This document shows, in pieces, positions 1 to 8,811 of a stretch of DNA of 54,644 nucleotides. Origin of the DNA: Acidovorax sp. Root219 (GTDB lineage: Bacteria; Pseudomonadota; Gammaproteobacteria; Burkholderiales; Burkholderiaceae_C). The stretch lies in the NCBI RefSeq assembly GCF_001428665.1, contig NZ_LMIJ01000002.1, positions 1 to 54,644 on the forward strand. The letters run 5' to 3'. Each line of letters starts with the position of its first letter. Positions within the stretch are counted from its first letter, which is position 1. The notes under the pieces were generated by a model, which made no database searches, was not told where the DNA came from, and saw nothing but the letters and a program-made list of their open reading frames with translations. The translations under genes and the position numbers were made by a program.

Positions 1-1
1 C

Positions 2-154
2 AACAAGGTGGAAGGCTATGGCGTGAGCATCATCAAGGCCGGCGCCAAGCTGGTGGGCCACGACGCAGGGCCGGTGCGCGCGCCGCTGACGGACTTGAAG
101 CCGGCCGAGATGGAGCAGCTCAAGGCGCTCATTGCAAAGCTGGGCCCGCAGTAA
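2..154 (+). CDS. kdgD: 5-dehydro-4-deoxyglucarate dehydratase, C-terminal fragment
   Basis: Only the last 50 codons are in the window; the 5' part lies upstream. The visible tail ([20 protein letters not shown], then a short acidic helix) matches my recollection of the C-terminus of the DHDPS-like dehydratases that convert 5-dehydro-4-deoxy-D-glucarate to 2,5-dioxopentanoate with loss of CO2 and water. The next genes are a solute-binding protein and a glucarate dehydratase, which makes exactly this substrate from glucarate, so context supports the assignment. The stop codon TAA shares its last base with the first base of a 114-bp palindromic repeat. Being a fragment, catalytic residues cannot be checked; another member of the DHDPS/NAL superfamily is the main alternative. 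Confidence 0.75.
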   Translation, partial: NKVEGYGVSIIKAGAKLVGHDAGPVRAPLTDLKPAEMEQLKALIAKLGPQ

Positions 155-267
155 GAGCGGCTAACAAAACTCTTCTGGCGTCGTTGCCGCGTCTTGTCGT
201 ACTACTCGTACTGCCTACGACGCAGCGCCTAGCCAGAACCGCTTCGCTGAGTTTTGTTATCCGCTCT
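154..267. repeat. Palindromic repeat family A, copy 1
   Basis: A 114-bp element whose ends are inverted repeats (AGAGCGGCTAACAAAACTC against the complement of GAGTTTTGTTATCCGCTCT, one mismatch in 19). A second nested inverted repeat (TTCTGGC/GCCAGAA) makes the whole unit foldable as a long hairpin. A near-identical copy lies at 51201-51313 in the same orientation. It fills most of the gap between the kdgD stop codon and the next gene, so it could act as a terminator or mRNA-stabilising hairpin between kdgD and the Bug gene. It codes for nothing convincing. Confidence 0.85.
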
Positions 268-354
268 ATGCGCAGCCTCCGCCCCACGCAAACCCCCAAG
301 GCCCCGCAGAGGGCTACCGCAACGACACCACCACCACCTCCGGAGACACCCACC

Positions 355-1326
355 ATGTTCGTCAAGAAACTGCTGCTGCTTGCCAGCGCCTGCACCCTGG
401 CTTTTGCCGCAACGGCACAGACCACCCCCTGGCCCGAAAAGCCCGTGACCATCGTCGTGCCGTTCCCGGCCGGTGGCTCCACCGACATGGTGGCGCGGGC
501 CATGGCCCTGCACATGGGCGAGAAGCTGGGGCAGAGCTTCGTGGTGGACAACCGCCCCGGTGCCACGGGCACGCTGGGTGCCGGTGCGGTCAAGCGCGCC
601 GCGCCCGATGGCTACACGCTGTTGGTGTCCTCGCTCGGGGCCTTCGTTGTGGCGCCGCACCTGCTCAAGAGCGTGCCGTATGACGCGCTCAAGGATTTCG
701 ACTACATCACCGTGCCCGTGCAGGCGCCCAACGTGCTGGTGGCCGCGCCCAACCAGAAGGCGCGCACCGTCAAGGAGGTGATCGCCCAGCTCAAGGCCAA
801 CCCCGGCAAGGTGAGCTTCGCCAGTTCGGGCAACGGCTCGTCAGACCACCTCTCGGCCGAAGTCTTCTGGCAGCAAAGCGGTACCGAGGGCCTGCACATC
901 CCCTACAAGGGCGGCGCCCCGGCCATCAACGACCTGCTGGGCGGGCAGGTGGAGTTCTCGTTCCAGAACGTGAACGCGGTGCTCGCGCACATCCGCGCCG
1001 GCAAGCTGCATGCGATTGCCGTCACCGGCGACAAGCGCAGCCCCGTGCTGCCCGATGTGCCCACGCTGGCCGAGGCTGGCGTGGCCGGTGCTGAGGTCTA
1101 TTCGTGGCAAGGCATGGCCGCGCCCAAGGGCCTGCCCGCCGCCGTGAAGAAGAAGCTCTCGGACGCCGCCATCGCCGCCATGAACGACCCTGCGGTGAAG
1201 AAGCGCATGCTCGACCAGGGCCTGGAGATCGTGGCCAGCACGCCCGAGGCCTTCACCGCCTACCAGGCGCGCGAGTTCGCCCGCTGGAAGACCGTCATAG
1301 AAACCCGCAAGATCACCGCAGATTGA
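355..1326 (+). CDS. Bug/TctC-family periplasmic solute-binding protein
   Basis: 323 residues. ATG chosen because GGAGAC lies 7 bases upstream and the product then opens with a classic signal peptide ([20 protein letters not shown], cleavage near ATA-Q). The mature start [19 protein letters not shown] and the later [22 protein letters not shown] segment are diagnostic of the tripartite tricarboxylate receptor (Bug) family, which binds carboxylates in the periplasm. No TctA/TctB membrane genes are nearby, as is usual for the many orphan Bug genes of Burkholderiales. Its place between kdgD and gudD suggests glucarate or a related aldarate as ligand, but this is inference. It may either serve a distant permease or act as a sensory binding protein. 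Confidence 0.9.
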   Translation: MFVKKLLLLASACTLAFAATAQTTPWPEKPVTIVVPFPAGGSTDMVARAMALHMGEKLGQSFVVDNRPGATGTLGAGAVKRAAPDGYTLLVSSLGAFVVAPHLLKSVPYDALKDFDYITVPVQAPNVLVAAPNQKARTVKEVIAQLKANPGKVSFASSGNGSSDHLSAEVFWQQSGTEGLHIPYKGGAPAINDLLGGQVEFSFQNVNAVLAHIRAGKLHAIAVTGDKRSPVLPDVPTLAEAGVAGAEVYSWQGMAAPKGLPAAVKKKLSDAAIAAMNDPAVKKRMLDQGLEIVASTPEAFTAYQAREFARWKTVIETRKITAD

Positions 1327-1375
1327 GCAACCCAGGGGGCGCCCCTGCGCGCCTCCTTACTGTCTTTTGACCACC

Positions 1376-2725
1376 ATGACCTCCTCCACCCCCTCTGCCA
1401 CCAGCACCCCCGTCGTCACCGAACTGCGCGTGGTGCCCGTGGCGGGGCACGACAGCATGCTCATGAACCTGAGCGGCGCACACGGCCCCTTCTTCACGCG
1501 CAACCTGATCATCCTGCGCGACAGCGCGGGCAACACCGGGGTGGGCGAGGTACCCGGCGGCGAGAAGATCCGCCAGACCATCGAGGACGCGCGGCCGTTG
1601 ATCGTGGGCCGGCCCATCGGCCACCACAACGCCGTGCTCAACGCCATGCGCGCCCAGTTCGCCGACCGCGATGCGGGCGGGCGCGGCCTGCAGACCTTCG
1701 ACCTGCGCATCACCATCCACGCCGTCACCGCCGTGGAATCGGCCTTCCTCGACCTGCTGGGCCAGCACCTGGACGTGCCCGTGGCCGCGCTGCTGGGCGA
1801 TGGCGTGCAGCGCGAGGCGGTGCAGATGCTGGGCTACCTGTTCTACGTGGGCGACCGCGCCAAGACCGACCTGGCCTACCGCACCGAGCCCGGTGCCGAC
1901 AACGACTGGTTTCGCCTGCGCAACGAGAAGGCCATGACCGCCGATGGCATCGTGCGCCTGGCCGAGGCGGCTTACGAGCGGTATGGCTTTGCCGACTTCA
2001 AGCTCAAGGGCGGCGTGCTGCGCGGCGAAGAAGAGGTCGAGGCCATCCGCGCGCTGCACGAGCGCTTTCCCGAGGCCCGCGTGACGCTGGACCCCAACGG
2101 CGGCTGGCTGCTGAAAGACGCCATCCGCATTACGCGCGACCTGCACGGCGTGATGGCCTATGCCGAAGACCCCTGCGGCGCCGAAGGCGTGTTCTCGGGC
2201 CGCGAGGTGATGGCCGAGTTCCGCCGCGCCACGGGCCTGCCCACCGCCACCAACATGGTGGCCACCGACTGGCGCGAAATGGCGCACAGCCTGGCCCTGC
2301 AGTCGGTGGACATCCCCCTGGCCGACCCGCACTTCTGGACCATGGCCGGCTCGGTGCGCGTGGCGCAGATGTGCCAGGCCTTCGGCCTGACCTGGGGCTC
2401 GCATTCCAACAACCACTTCGACGTCTCGCTGGCCATGTTCACCCACGTGGGCGCCGCCGCCCCAGGCCGCGTGACCGCGATCGACACGCACTGGATCTGG
2501 CAGGACGGCGAGCGCCTGACCAAGGAGCCGTTCCAGATCAAGGACGGCTTCATCCAGTTGCCCAAGAAGCCCGGCCTGGGCGTGGAGCTGGACATGGACG
2601 AGGTCGAGCGCGCCCACCGCCTGTACCTGGAGCATGGCCTGGGCGCGCGCGACGACGCGATAGCCATGCAGTACCTGATTCCGGGGTGGAAGTTCAACAA
2701 CAAGGCGCCGTGCATGGTGCGGTGA
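1376..2725 (+). CDS. gudD: Glucarate dehydratase
   Basis: 449 residues, close to the 446 of the E. coli enzyme. It removes water from D-glucarate to give 5-dehydro-4-deoxyglucarate, the substrate of KdgD encoded just upstream. It belongs to the mandelate racemase branch of the enolase superfamily. The K-x-K pair is at K209/K211 (DFKLKGG), a metal-ligand region at D239-N241 (TLDPNGGW), YAEDPCG follows, and GSHSNNHFD carries H343. The constant four-residue offset to E. coli numbering (K207, H339) supports the alignment. ATG at 1376 has no strong Shine-Dalgarno; an in-frame TTG lies nine bases upstream. It follows the Bug gene by 49 bp and faces the IclR gene tail to tail. Confidence 0.93.
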   Translation: MTSSTPSATSTPVVTELRVVPVAGHDSMLMNLSGAHGPFFTRNLIILRDSAGNTGVGEVPGGEKIRQTIEDARPLIVGRPIGHHNAVLNAMRAQFADRDAGGRGLQTFDLRITIHAVTAVESAFLDLLGQHLDVPVAALLGDGVQREAVQMLGYLFYVGDRAKTDLAYRTEPGADNDWFRLRNEKAMTADGIVRLAEAAYERYGFADFKLKGGVLRGEEEVEAIRALHERFPEARVTLDPNGGWLLKDAIRITRDLHGVMAYAEDPCGAEGVFSGREVMAEFRRATGLPTATNMVATDWREMAHSLALQSVDIPLADPHFWTMAGSVRVAQMCQAFGLTWGSHSNNHFDVSLAMFTHVGAAAPGRVTAIDTHWIWQDGERLTKEPFQIKDGFIQLPKKPGLGVELDMDEVERAHRLYLEHGLGARDDAIAMQYLIPGWKFNNKAPCMVR

Positions 2726-2755
2726 GGGCACCGGCAGCGTGGGCTCTGTTCCCGC

Positions 2756-3577
2756 CTACGCCTTGCTTGAATGCACGGCCGGGTAGGGCCCCGCAAACCC
2801 CAGCGCCGCCGACAGCGCCCGCGCTTCCTCCTGCACCAGCGCGGCATAGTCTTTCACCAGCGCTTCGCTGAGCCGGGCGCTCGGGCCGAACAGGCCCAGC
2901 GAGCCCACCACGCGGCCACTGCTCTCGAAGAAAGGGGCGGCGATGGCGACCGCGCCCTGGATCAGTTCGTCGCGGCTGGTGGCATGGCCGTCGCTGCGCA
3001 CTTGCTGGAGCTGACCGGTGACCCGCTTCGCATCTGCCGCGCTGGTCGCGCCATACGCCGGCAGGTCGCGTGCGTCGACATTCAGCCAGGCCAGGATGGA
3101 GCGGCCGCTGGCGCCGCGCACCAGCTTCTCGCGGTAGCCCACGCCGCGCCGGAAACTCAGCGGCTGGGTGCTGGGCAGCTCGGCTACGCAGACGCGGTCG
3201 ACGCCTTCCTGCACGTGCAGCGACACGGTCTCGCGCGTGGTCTCCCACAGCCGGCGCATCATGGGCTGGGCCACAGTCTCGTAGCTGGTGCCGGCCGACC
3301 AGGCATGCGCCAGCTGCGCCACGGCAGGGCCCAGGCGAAAGCGCTGGGGCTCGCCCTGCGAGCTGAGAAAGCCCTTGGCGTCCAGCGTGTCGAGCAGGCG
3401 GTACAGGGTGGGGCGGCTCAGGTCCACGCGCTTGAGCAACTCGGCCACCAGCAGGCCATCGTCGCCGGGCTTGAAGGCCAGCAGAATGTCCAGCGCGCGC
3501 TGCACGGCGCGCACGCCGCCCTCGGATTTGTCGGTGTCGGCAGTGGCATCGGCTGCCGACGCAGTGGGTATTTTCAT
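2756..3577 (-). CDS. IclR-family transcriptional regulator
   Basis: 273 residues. After a polar, low-complexity N-terminus (about 20 residues) comes the winged helix (VRAVQRALDILLAF ... DLSRPTLYRLLDTLDAKGFL). A GAF-like effector domain follows (LHVQEGVDRVCVAELPS, GASGRSILAWL, and GAVAIAAPFFESSGRVVGSLG). IclR proteins bind short palindromes and usually control small carboxylate or aromatic catabolism. A perfect inverted repeat (GTCCG-N5-CGGAC) lies 22 bp before its start codon, consistent with autoregulation. Related palindromes recur three times at the Rieske oxygenase promoter some 10 kb away, so that operon is a likelier target than the convergent gudD; this is inference. It may be co-transcribed with the LysR gene upstream. 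Confidence 0.9.
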   Translation of the reverse strand: MKIPTASAADATADTDKSEGGVRAVQRALDILLAFKPGDDGLLVAELLKRVDLSRPTLYRLLDTLDAKGFLSSQGEPQRFRLGPAVAQLAHAWSAGTSYETVAQPMMRRLWETTRETVSLHVQEGVDRVCVAELPSTQPLSFRRGVGYREKLVRGASGRSILAWLNVDARDLPAYGATSAADAKRVTGQLQQVRSDGHATSRDELIQGAVAIAAPFFESSGRVVGSLGLFGPSARLSEALVKDYAALVQEEARALSAALGFAGPYPAVHSSKA

Positions 3578-3598
3578 GGTGCTACTGTAGCGTGAATT

Positions 3599-3613
3599 GT
3601 CCGTCTGGCGGAC
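3599..3613. promoter_or_regulatory. Candidate IclR operator in front of iclR
   Basis: GTCCGTCTGGCGGAC, a perfect 5-bp inverted repeat with a 5-bp centre, sits in the 57-bp gap between the LysR and IclR genes. It matches 12 of 15 bases of GTCCATCAGGCGGAT at 13880-13894 upstream of the Rieske operon. The size and symmetry fit IclR-family operators. Confidence 0.5.
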
Positions 3614-3634
3614 TCGATTCCGGGGCGATTTTCC

Positions 3635-4546
3635 TCAAGAAGCTTCGAGTTCACGCAGGCACTGCAGGGCCATGTCCATGGCGGCGCTGCGCGAGGTGTC
3701 GCGGCGCCAGTACATCATCACCGGCGGGGCGGCGCTGAAGCGGATGGGCAGCCTTTTCAGCGCCCCCATGCGCTCGTACTGCGCGATGGAGCGCTCTGAG
3801 GCGATGGTCACCATGTCGCTGGCGGTCAGCATCGAGAAGCTGGCGAACACCGAGTTCGACTGCAGCGCATCGGCCGGCAGGCTGCGGTTGGCCAGGCGCA
3901 GCTCTTCGTTGAGCAGGGTGCGCACCGGCGTGTCGGGGCTGAACACCACCCAGCGGTAGCGGTACAGGTCGTCCCAGCCCATGGACTTGAGGCGGTGCAG
4001 CGGGTGGCCCTTGCGCGCCACGAAGTGCAGGGGCTCGTCGTAGAGCGCTTCCGATTCGACCTGCGCCGTCAGGTACTGCGGCTGGTAGCGGCCCACCGCG
4101 ATATCGAGTTCGCGCCGGCCCAGCATTTCCATCAGCCGGTCCATCGTGCCTTCGAAGATGTCCACGCGGGCGCGCGGCATGGCCTGCAGCAGGGCCAGCA
4201 CCGCCGCCGGCACGGTGCTGGCAATCGTCGCCCCCGATCCGCCGATGGCCACGTAGCCGGTGCTGCCGGCCACCAGCAGCGCCATTTCGTCACGCGCCCG
4301 GTCCAGGTCGACGCCGATGCGCCGGGCGTGCTCGATCAGTGCCTCGCAGTAGTGCGTGGGCCGAAGGCCCCGCGCGTGCCGCTCGAACAGCACCACGCCG
4401 ATGTCGGCCTCCAGGTCCTTGAGCCATTTGGAGAGCGCGGGCTGCGTCATGTGCAACAGCTCGGCCGAGCGGCTCACGTTCTGTGTCTCGGCCAGGCTGA
4501 CCAGCAGCTGCAGGTGGCGCAGGCGGATGCGTTGTGTCCAGTCCAT
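3635..4546 (-). CDS. LysR-family regulator (GbpR/PcaQ-like)
   Basis: 303 residues, normal for the family. The N-terminal helix-turn-helix (RLRHLQLLVSLAETQNVS then MTQPALSKWLKDLEADIG) is followed by the two-lobed effector domain (residues about 90-295), with motifs such as GRYQPQYL and HPLHRLKSM. The 'MTQPALSKWL' recognition helix resembles the GbpR/PcaQ group, which controls aromatic and sugar-acid genes. It is divergent from the aldehyde dehydrogenase operon with 103 bp between start codons, the standard arrangement for a LysR activator of that operon. The inducer cannot be read from sequence; a 2-oxo-acid or aldehyde intermediate of the operon is plausible. Confidence 0.92.
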   Translation of the reverse strand: MDWTQRIRLRHLQLLVSLAETQNVSRSAELLHMTQPALSKWLKDLEADIGVVLFERHARGLRPTHYCEALIEHARRIGVDLDRARDEMALLVAGSTGYVAIGGSGATIASTVPAAVLALLQAMPRARVDIFEGTMDRLMEMLGRRELDIAVGRYQPQYLTAQVESEALYDEPLHFVARKGHPLHRLKSMGWDDLYRYRWVVFSPDTPVRTLLNEELRLANRSLPADALQSNSVFASFSMLTASDMVTIASERSIAQYERMGALKRLPIRFSAAPPVMMYWRRDTSRSAAMDMALQCLRELEAS

Positions 4547-4649
4547 GAGGTATGTCCTGTTTTGTATAGCTAAGTCATTTTATTCATTGGATTGTTGATG
4601 GCTTGCCACCAATACTGCGCAACTGAACGACAACCAGGAGACACGATCC
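4547..4649. promoter_or_regulatory. Divergent promoter region, LysR / aldehyde dehydrogenase operon
   Basis: 103 bp, distinctly AT-richer than its surroundings. It contains the inverted repeat ATTGG (4586-4590) / CCAAT (4609-4613), a possible LysR-type site, and an AGGAGA ribosome site at 4635-4640 for the plus-strand gene. No clear -35/-10 pair was identified. Confidence 0.4.
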
Positions 4650-6095
4650 ATGACGAAGGTGGCGCAGCATTACATTGACGGGGCCTGGGTGCCCGCACGC
4701 GGAGCCATCGGCACCACGCTGAACCCCGCCACGGGCGAGCCGGCCGGGGAGTTCGTGGAGGGCACGGCCGCAGACGCGCAGGCCGCCATCGCCGCCGCCG
4801 ACCGCGCATTCCATGCCACGTCCTGGAAGCACGATGCCCGGCTGCGCTCGGAGGTGCTGCTGGCCGCCGCCACCCGGCTGGAGGAGCGCCGCGAGCAGGT
4901 GGCCCACCTGCTCGTCGCGCAAAACGGCAAGCTGCTGCGCGAGGCCCTGGGCGAGGTGGGCGCTGCCATTTCCGAGCTGCGCTACTACGCCGGCCTGGCG
5001 CGCAACCTGTTCGGGCGGGTGGTCGAGATCGAGCCGGGCTGCTTCAGCACGCTGCACCGCGAGGCGGCCGGCGTGGCGGTGATCATCGTGCCCTGGAACG
5101 CACCGGTGACCTTGCTCGTGCGCTCGCTGGGCCCCGCGCTGGCGGCCGGCTGCACCGTGGTCGTCAAGCCCGCGCACCAGACCGCGCTGGTGAGCAACCT
5201 GGTGCTGGAGACGGTGCTGTGCGACCCGCGCGTGCCGGCCGGCGTGGTCAACACCGTCACCGAGTCCGGCGCCGAAGTGGCGCGCGCGCTGTGCGAGTCG
5301 CCCGACGTGGGCGTGATCAGCTTCACCGGCTCCACCGCCGTGGGCAAGGCCATCGCACGGGCCACGGCGGGAAATCTCACGCGCCTGTCGCTGGAGCTGG
5401 GTGGCAAGGCCGCCGGTGTGGTCTTTGGCGACTGCGACATCGCCGCCACCGTGCGCGGCATGCTGGCGGGCGGGCTGATCCTGTCGGGCCAGCAGTGCAC
5501 GGCGCTGGCCCGGGTGCTGGTGCACGAATCGGTCTACGACCGCTTTGCGGCCGAACTCGCCCAGGCCATGCGCCGCGTGCAGCCCGGCCCGGGCATGGAC
5601 CCCGCCTCCGGCATGGGGCCGCTGATCGACGTAGCCAACCGCGAGCGCATCCGCGCGCTGGTGGAGGGCGCGCCAGGCGCCTCGGGCAAGGTGCTGGTGC
5701 ACGGCGAGGTGCCGGGCGGCGCGCTGGCCCGGGGTGCCTTCATCGCCCCGAGCCTGATCGCCGTGGACGACCTCGCCAGCCCGCTGGTGCAGAACGAATT
5801 GTTCGGCCCGGTGATGGTGATCGAGCGCTTCAAGGACGAGGACGATGCCGTCATGCGCGCCAACGCCACGCGCTATGGCCTGGCGGCCAGCGTCTGGACG
5901 GGCGACGCGGGCAAGGCCCGGCGCGTCGCCAGCCGGCTGCGCTCGGGCAGCGTCTGGATCAACGCGCACAACAAGCTCTTTGCCGAGATCGAGACCGGCG
6001 GCGAGCGCGACAGCGGCTACGGCCGGCTGCATGGCGTGGAGGGCATGAACGACTTCCTGGTGACCAAGCATGTCTACCAGAGCCACATTGCGTGA
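4650..6095 (+). CDS. NAD(P)-dependent aldehyde dehydrogenase
   Basis: 481 residues, full-length for the ALDH superfamily. Catalytic cysteine C283 in SGQQCTA and general-base glutamate E249 in LELGGK are present, as are VPWNAPVTL (substrate/NAD region), GSTAVGK in the Rossmann fold and the NELFGPV motif near the C-terminus. AGGAGACACGATCC precedes the ATG. It is the first gene of an operon whose second gene resembles benzoylformate decarboxylase, which releases an aldehyde. The simplest reading is that this enzyme oxidises that aldehyde (benzaldehyde or a ring-substituted analogue) to the acid, as MdlD-type enzymes do. The exact substrate is inferred from context only; betaine-aldehyde-like or vanillin-like activity cannot be excluded. 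Confidence 0.88.
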   Translation: MTKVAQHYIDGAWVPARGAIGTTLNPATGEPAGEFVEGTAADAQAAIAAADRAFHATSWKHDARLRSEVLLAAATRLEERREQVAHLLVAQNGKLLREALGEVGAAISELRYYAGLARNLFGRVVEIEPGCFSTLHREAAGVAVIIVPWNAPVTLLVRSLGPALAAGCTVVVKPAHQTALVSNLVLETVLCDPRVPAGVVNTVTESGAEVARALCESPDVGVISFTGSTAVGKAIARATAGNLTRLSLELGGKAAGVVFGDCDIAATVRGMLAGGLILSGQQCTALARVLVHESVYDRFAAELAQAMRRVQPGPGMDPASGMGPLIDVANRERIRALVEGAPGASGKVLVHGEVPGGALARGAFIAPSLIAVDDLASPLVQNELFGPVMVIERFKDEDDAVMRANATRYGLAASVWTGDAGKARRVASRLRSGSVWINAHNKLFAEIETGGERDSGYGRLHGVEGMNDFLVTKHVYQSHIA

Positions 6096-6117
6096 CCCCG
6101 CAGCAGAAAGCGACCCG

Positions 6118-7737
6118 ATGAATTCATCCCCAATTACGACCCAGGCCCTGCAGGGACTGGCCCTGCCCAGCGTGCGCGACACCTTCTACCACCTGATGCG
6201 CGAGGTGGGCTGCACGAAGATCTTCGGCAACCCCGGCTCCACCGAGCTGCCGATGGTGCGCAACTTCCCCGACGATTTCGAGTACGTGCTGGGCCTGCAG
6301 GAGGCCTCGGTGGTCGGCATGGCCGACGGATACGCGCAGGCCAGCGGCAACGCCGCGTTCGTGAACCTGCACTCGGCTGCCGGCGTGGGCAACGCCATGG
6401 GCAACATCTACACTGCCTTCAAGAACCAGACGCCGCTGGTCATCATCGCGGGGCAGCAGTCGCGCTCGATCCAGCCCTTCGACCCCTACCTGAACTCGCG
6501 CCGCGCGGCCGAGCTGCCCCAGCCCTACGTGAAGTGGAGCATCGAACCCGCGCGTGCGGAGGACGTGCCCGCAGCCATCCGCAAGGCCTACCACATCGCA
6601 ATGCAGCAACCGCGCGGCCCCGTTCTGGTTTCGGTGCCGGCAGACGACTGGGACAAGGGCTGTCAGCCGCTGATGGCGGCGCAGGTCAGCCAGGTGGTGG
6701 CGCCCGACCCGGCGCAGATCCAGCGGCTGCGGGTGCTGATCGGCCGCAGCCGGCGCGTCGCCCTGGTGGTGGGCGCGGCCATCGATCGGGAGTCGGCCTG
6801 GCCCGAAGCGGTGCAGCTGGCAGAGGCTTGCCAGGCTGCCGTCTTCGGGGCGCCCATGTCCTCGCGCGCATCGTTCCCCGAGACACATCCCCATTTCCAG
6901 GGCTTCCTGCCCGCCTCGGCGGCGGCCATCCGTGAGCAACTGCACGGCCATGACCTGGTGCTGGTGGTCGGCGGGCCTGCGTTCACCTACCACGTGGAGC
7001 GCGATACCGAAGGCTCGCACCTGCCCGAGGGCGCCGTGTTGGCGGTGCTGACCGACGACGCCGAAGCCGTGGCATCCGTGCCCCAGGGCATTGCGGTGCA
7101 CGGCAGCGTGCGCCTGGGGCTGCAGGCGCTGCTGCAGGGCCTGGGCGAGCGGCTCGCGGCCGACGTGCCGCGCCGCCCCCGGCCCGCGCTGGCCGAGGGC
7201 ACCAGCCCCACCAGCGTGGCCTACGTGCTGCAGACCCTGTCGCGGCTGCGTGATGCGCGCGACATCATCGTCGAGGAGGCGCCCACGGCCCGCGTGGTGA
7301 TGCACCAGTACCTGCCCATCACCGAGCCCGGCACCTTCTACACCATGGCCAGCGGCGGGCTGGGCTACGGCATGCCGGCGGCCGTGGGCATCGCCATGGC
7401 GCGGCGCGACCGGCGTGTCATCTGCGTGATTGGCGACGGCTCCAGCATGTACAGCATCCAGAGCCTGTGGACGGCTGCCCAGCAGGGCGCCAACGTGGTC
7501 TTCGTGGTGCTCAACAACCGCCGCTATGCGGCGCTCAAGCGCTTTGCCGGCGTGCTCGGCTTCGCGCCGAGTGAAAAACTGGTCGGCATCGACATCCCCG
7601 GCATCGATTTCAGCGGCCTGGCCACGTCGCAGGGCTGCTTTGGCGAGAAGGTGGACCGCTGGGAGCAGGTCGAGCCAGCGCTTGCACAGGCCCTGCAGCG
7701 CCAGGGCCCCAGCGTCATCGACGTGGAAGTGGCCTGA
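6118..7737 (+). CDS. mdlC: Thiamine-diphosphate-dependent 2-oxo-acid decarboxylase, benzoylformate decarboxylase-like
   Basis: 539 residues. N-terminal PYR domain with FGNPGSTELP and NLHSAAGVGNAMG (H85) closely follows the Pseudomonas putida benzoylformate decarboxylase pattern as I recall it, including GLQEASVVGMADGYAQAS and VKWS-EPA. The middle domain is followed by a PP domain with the ThDP-Mg motif from GDGSS (439-443) to LNN. The family decarboxylates 2-oxo acids to aldehydes without oxidation, which would feed the preceding aldehyde dehydrogenase. ATG at 6118 lies 22 bp after the ALDH stop; a weaker upstream start inside the ALDH gene is in frame but lacks support. The symbol rests on family resemblance; acetolactate-synthase-like or oxalyl-CoA-like functions are less likely given the HSAAG motif. 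Confidence 0.8.
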   Translation: MNSSPITTQALQGLALPSVRDTFYHLMREVGCTKIFGNPGSTELPMVRNFPDDFEYVLGLQEASVVGMADGYAQASGNAAFVNLHSAAGVGNAMGNIYTAFKNQTPLVIIAGQQSRSIQPFDPYLNSRRAAELPQPYVKWSIEPARAEDVPAAIRKAYHIAMQQPRGPVLVSVPADDWDKGCQPLMAAQVSQVVAPDPAQIQRLRVLIGRSRRVALVVGAAIDRESAWPEAVQLAEACQAAVFGAPMSSRASFPETHPHFQGFLPASAAAIREQLHGHDLVLVVGGPAFTYHVERDTEGSHLPEGAVLAVLTDDAEAVASVPQGIAVHGSVRLGLQALLQGLGERLAADVPRRPRPALAEGTSPTSVAYVLQTLSRLRDARDIIVEEAPTARVVMHQYLPITEPGTFYTMASGGLGYGMPAAVGIAMARRDRRVICVIGDGSSMYSIQSLWTAAQQGANVVFVVLNNRRYAALKRFAGVLGFAPSEKLVGIDIPGIDFSGLATSQGCFGEKVDRWEQVEPALAQALQRQGPSVIDVEVA

Positions 7738-7807
7738 TGGCAGGCCGCATGCCACGATAGGTGGGACTCCACCGGACATTCCCCAAACAAGCATAAAAAG
7801 GAGACAC

Positions 7808-8800
7808 ATGACGCACGCAACCACCGGGCTCGGCCGAGCCACCAAGACCCTCCTGGCACTCACCTGCCTGGCCACTTCCATGGGCGCCTCCATGGGCGCC
7901 ACCGCGGCGCAGTGGCCCGACAAGCCCATCACCATCATCGTGGGCTATGCGCCCGGGGGCGCCAACGACGTGATCGCGCGCTTCCTGGCCGAAAAGCTGC
8001 AGCCTGTGCTCAAGCAGACGGTCATCGTGGAGAACCGCGCCGGGGTCGCCTCCATCATCGGTGCCCAGGCCGTGGCGCGCGCCAAGCCCGATGGCTACAC
8101 CCTGCTCATGGGCGCCAGCGGCCCCATGGTGTTCAACCATGCGCTGTATTCGAAGCTGCCCTACAAGCCCACGGACTTCGCGCCCATCTCGCTGACCGGC
8201 ACCTTCCCCCTGGTGCTGATCGCCAACAAGGACGACCCGGCGCGCAACGTCAAGGAACTGGTGGAGGCCTCCATCCGCAACCCCGAGCGCTCCAACTACG
8301 GGGCCAGCGCGGCGTCGTTCCAGCTGATCACCGAACTGTTCAACGAGGCCACGGGCGCGAAGTTCTCGCACATCGGCTACAAGGGCAGCATGGAGTCGGT
8401 GACGGCGGTGATGTCCAAGACGGTGTCCATGACCATCATCGACGCAGGCCCGGCGGCCACGGGCATCAACAGCGGCAAGGCCAAGCCCCTGGCGGTGACC
8501 TCCGCCGAGCGCATGAAGCAGTACCCCGACGTGCCGACGATGAAGGAACTGGGCATCGACGCCACCATCACGCTCTGGAGCGGCCTGTTCGCGCCGGCCA
8601 ACACGCCGCCCGAGATCGTCAAGCGCCTGCATGCCGAGGTGGAGCGCATCGCGGCCACGCCGGAAGCCAGGCAGCGGCTGGAGGCCCTGGGGGTGACGCC
8701 CGTTGCTTCCAGCAGCCCGGCCCAGTTCTCCGATCAGATCGACAGCGAGATCGTGCGCTGGAAAGAGGCCGCCCGGCGCAGCGGCGTGAAGGCCGATTGA
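7808..8800 (+). CDS. Bug/TctC-family periplasmic solute-binding protein
   Basis: 330 residues. ATG follows AAGGAGACAC. A longer-than-usual signal region (to about residue 34, TAA-QWPDKP) leads into the family signature WPDKPITIIVGYAPGGANDV and the ARAKPDGYTLLMG segment. The gene lies third in the aldehyde dehydrogenase/decarboxylase operon, 70 bp after the decarboxylase, and is followed 11 bp later by the class II aldolase. It is expected to bind the operon's carboxylate substrate in the periplasm; the ligand is unknown. A second Bug gene sits in the opposing Rieske operon, so the island carries two binding proteins and no recognisable membrane transporter. Confidence 0.9.
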   Translation: MTHATTGLGRATKTLLALTCLATSMGASMGATAAQWPDKPITIIVGYAPGGANDVIARFLAEKLQPVLKQTVIVENRAGVASIIGAQAVARAKPDGYTLLMGASGPMVFNHALYSKLPYKPTDFAPISLTGTFPLVLIANKDDPARNVKELVEASIRNPERSNYGASAASFQLITELFNEATGAKFSHIGYKGSMESVTAVMSKTVSMTIIDAGPAATGINSGKAKPLAVTSAERMKQYPDVPTMKELGIDATITLWSGLFAPANTPPEIVKRLHAEVERIAATPEARQRLEALGVTPVASSSPAQFSDQIDSEIVRWKEAARRSGVKAD

Positions 8801-8811
8801 AAGGCGACGCG

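Noticed and set aside
184..354. A longer start for the first Bug protein reading through repeat A
   Set aside because: The extension is the translated palindromic repeat; the ATG at 355 has a ribosome site and a proper signal peptide.
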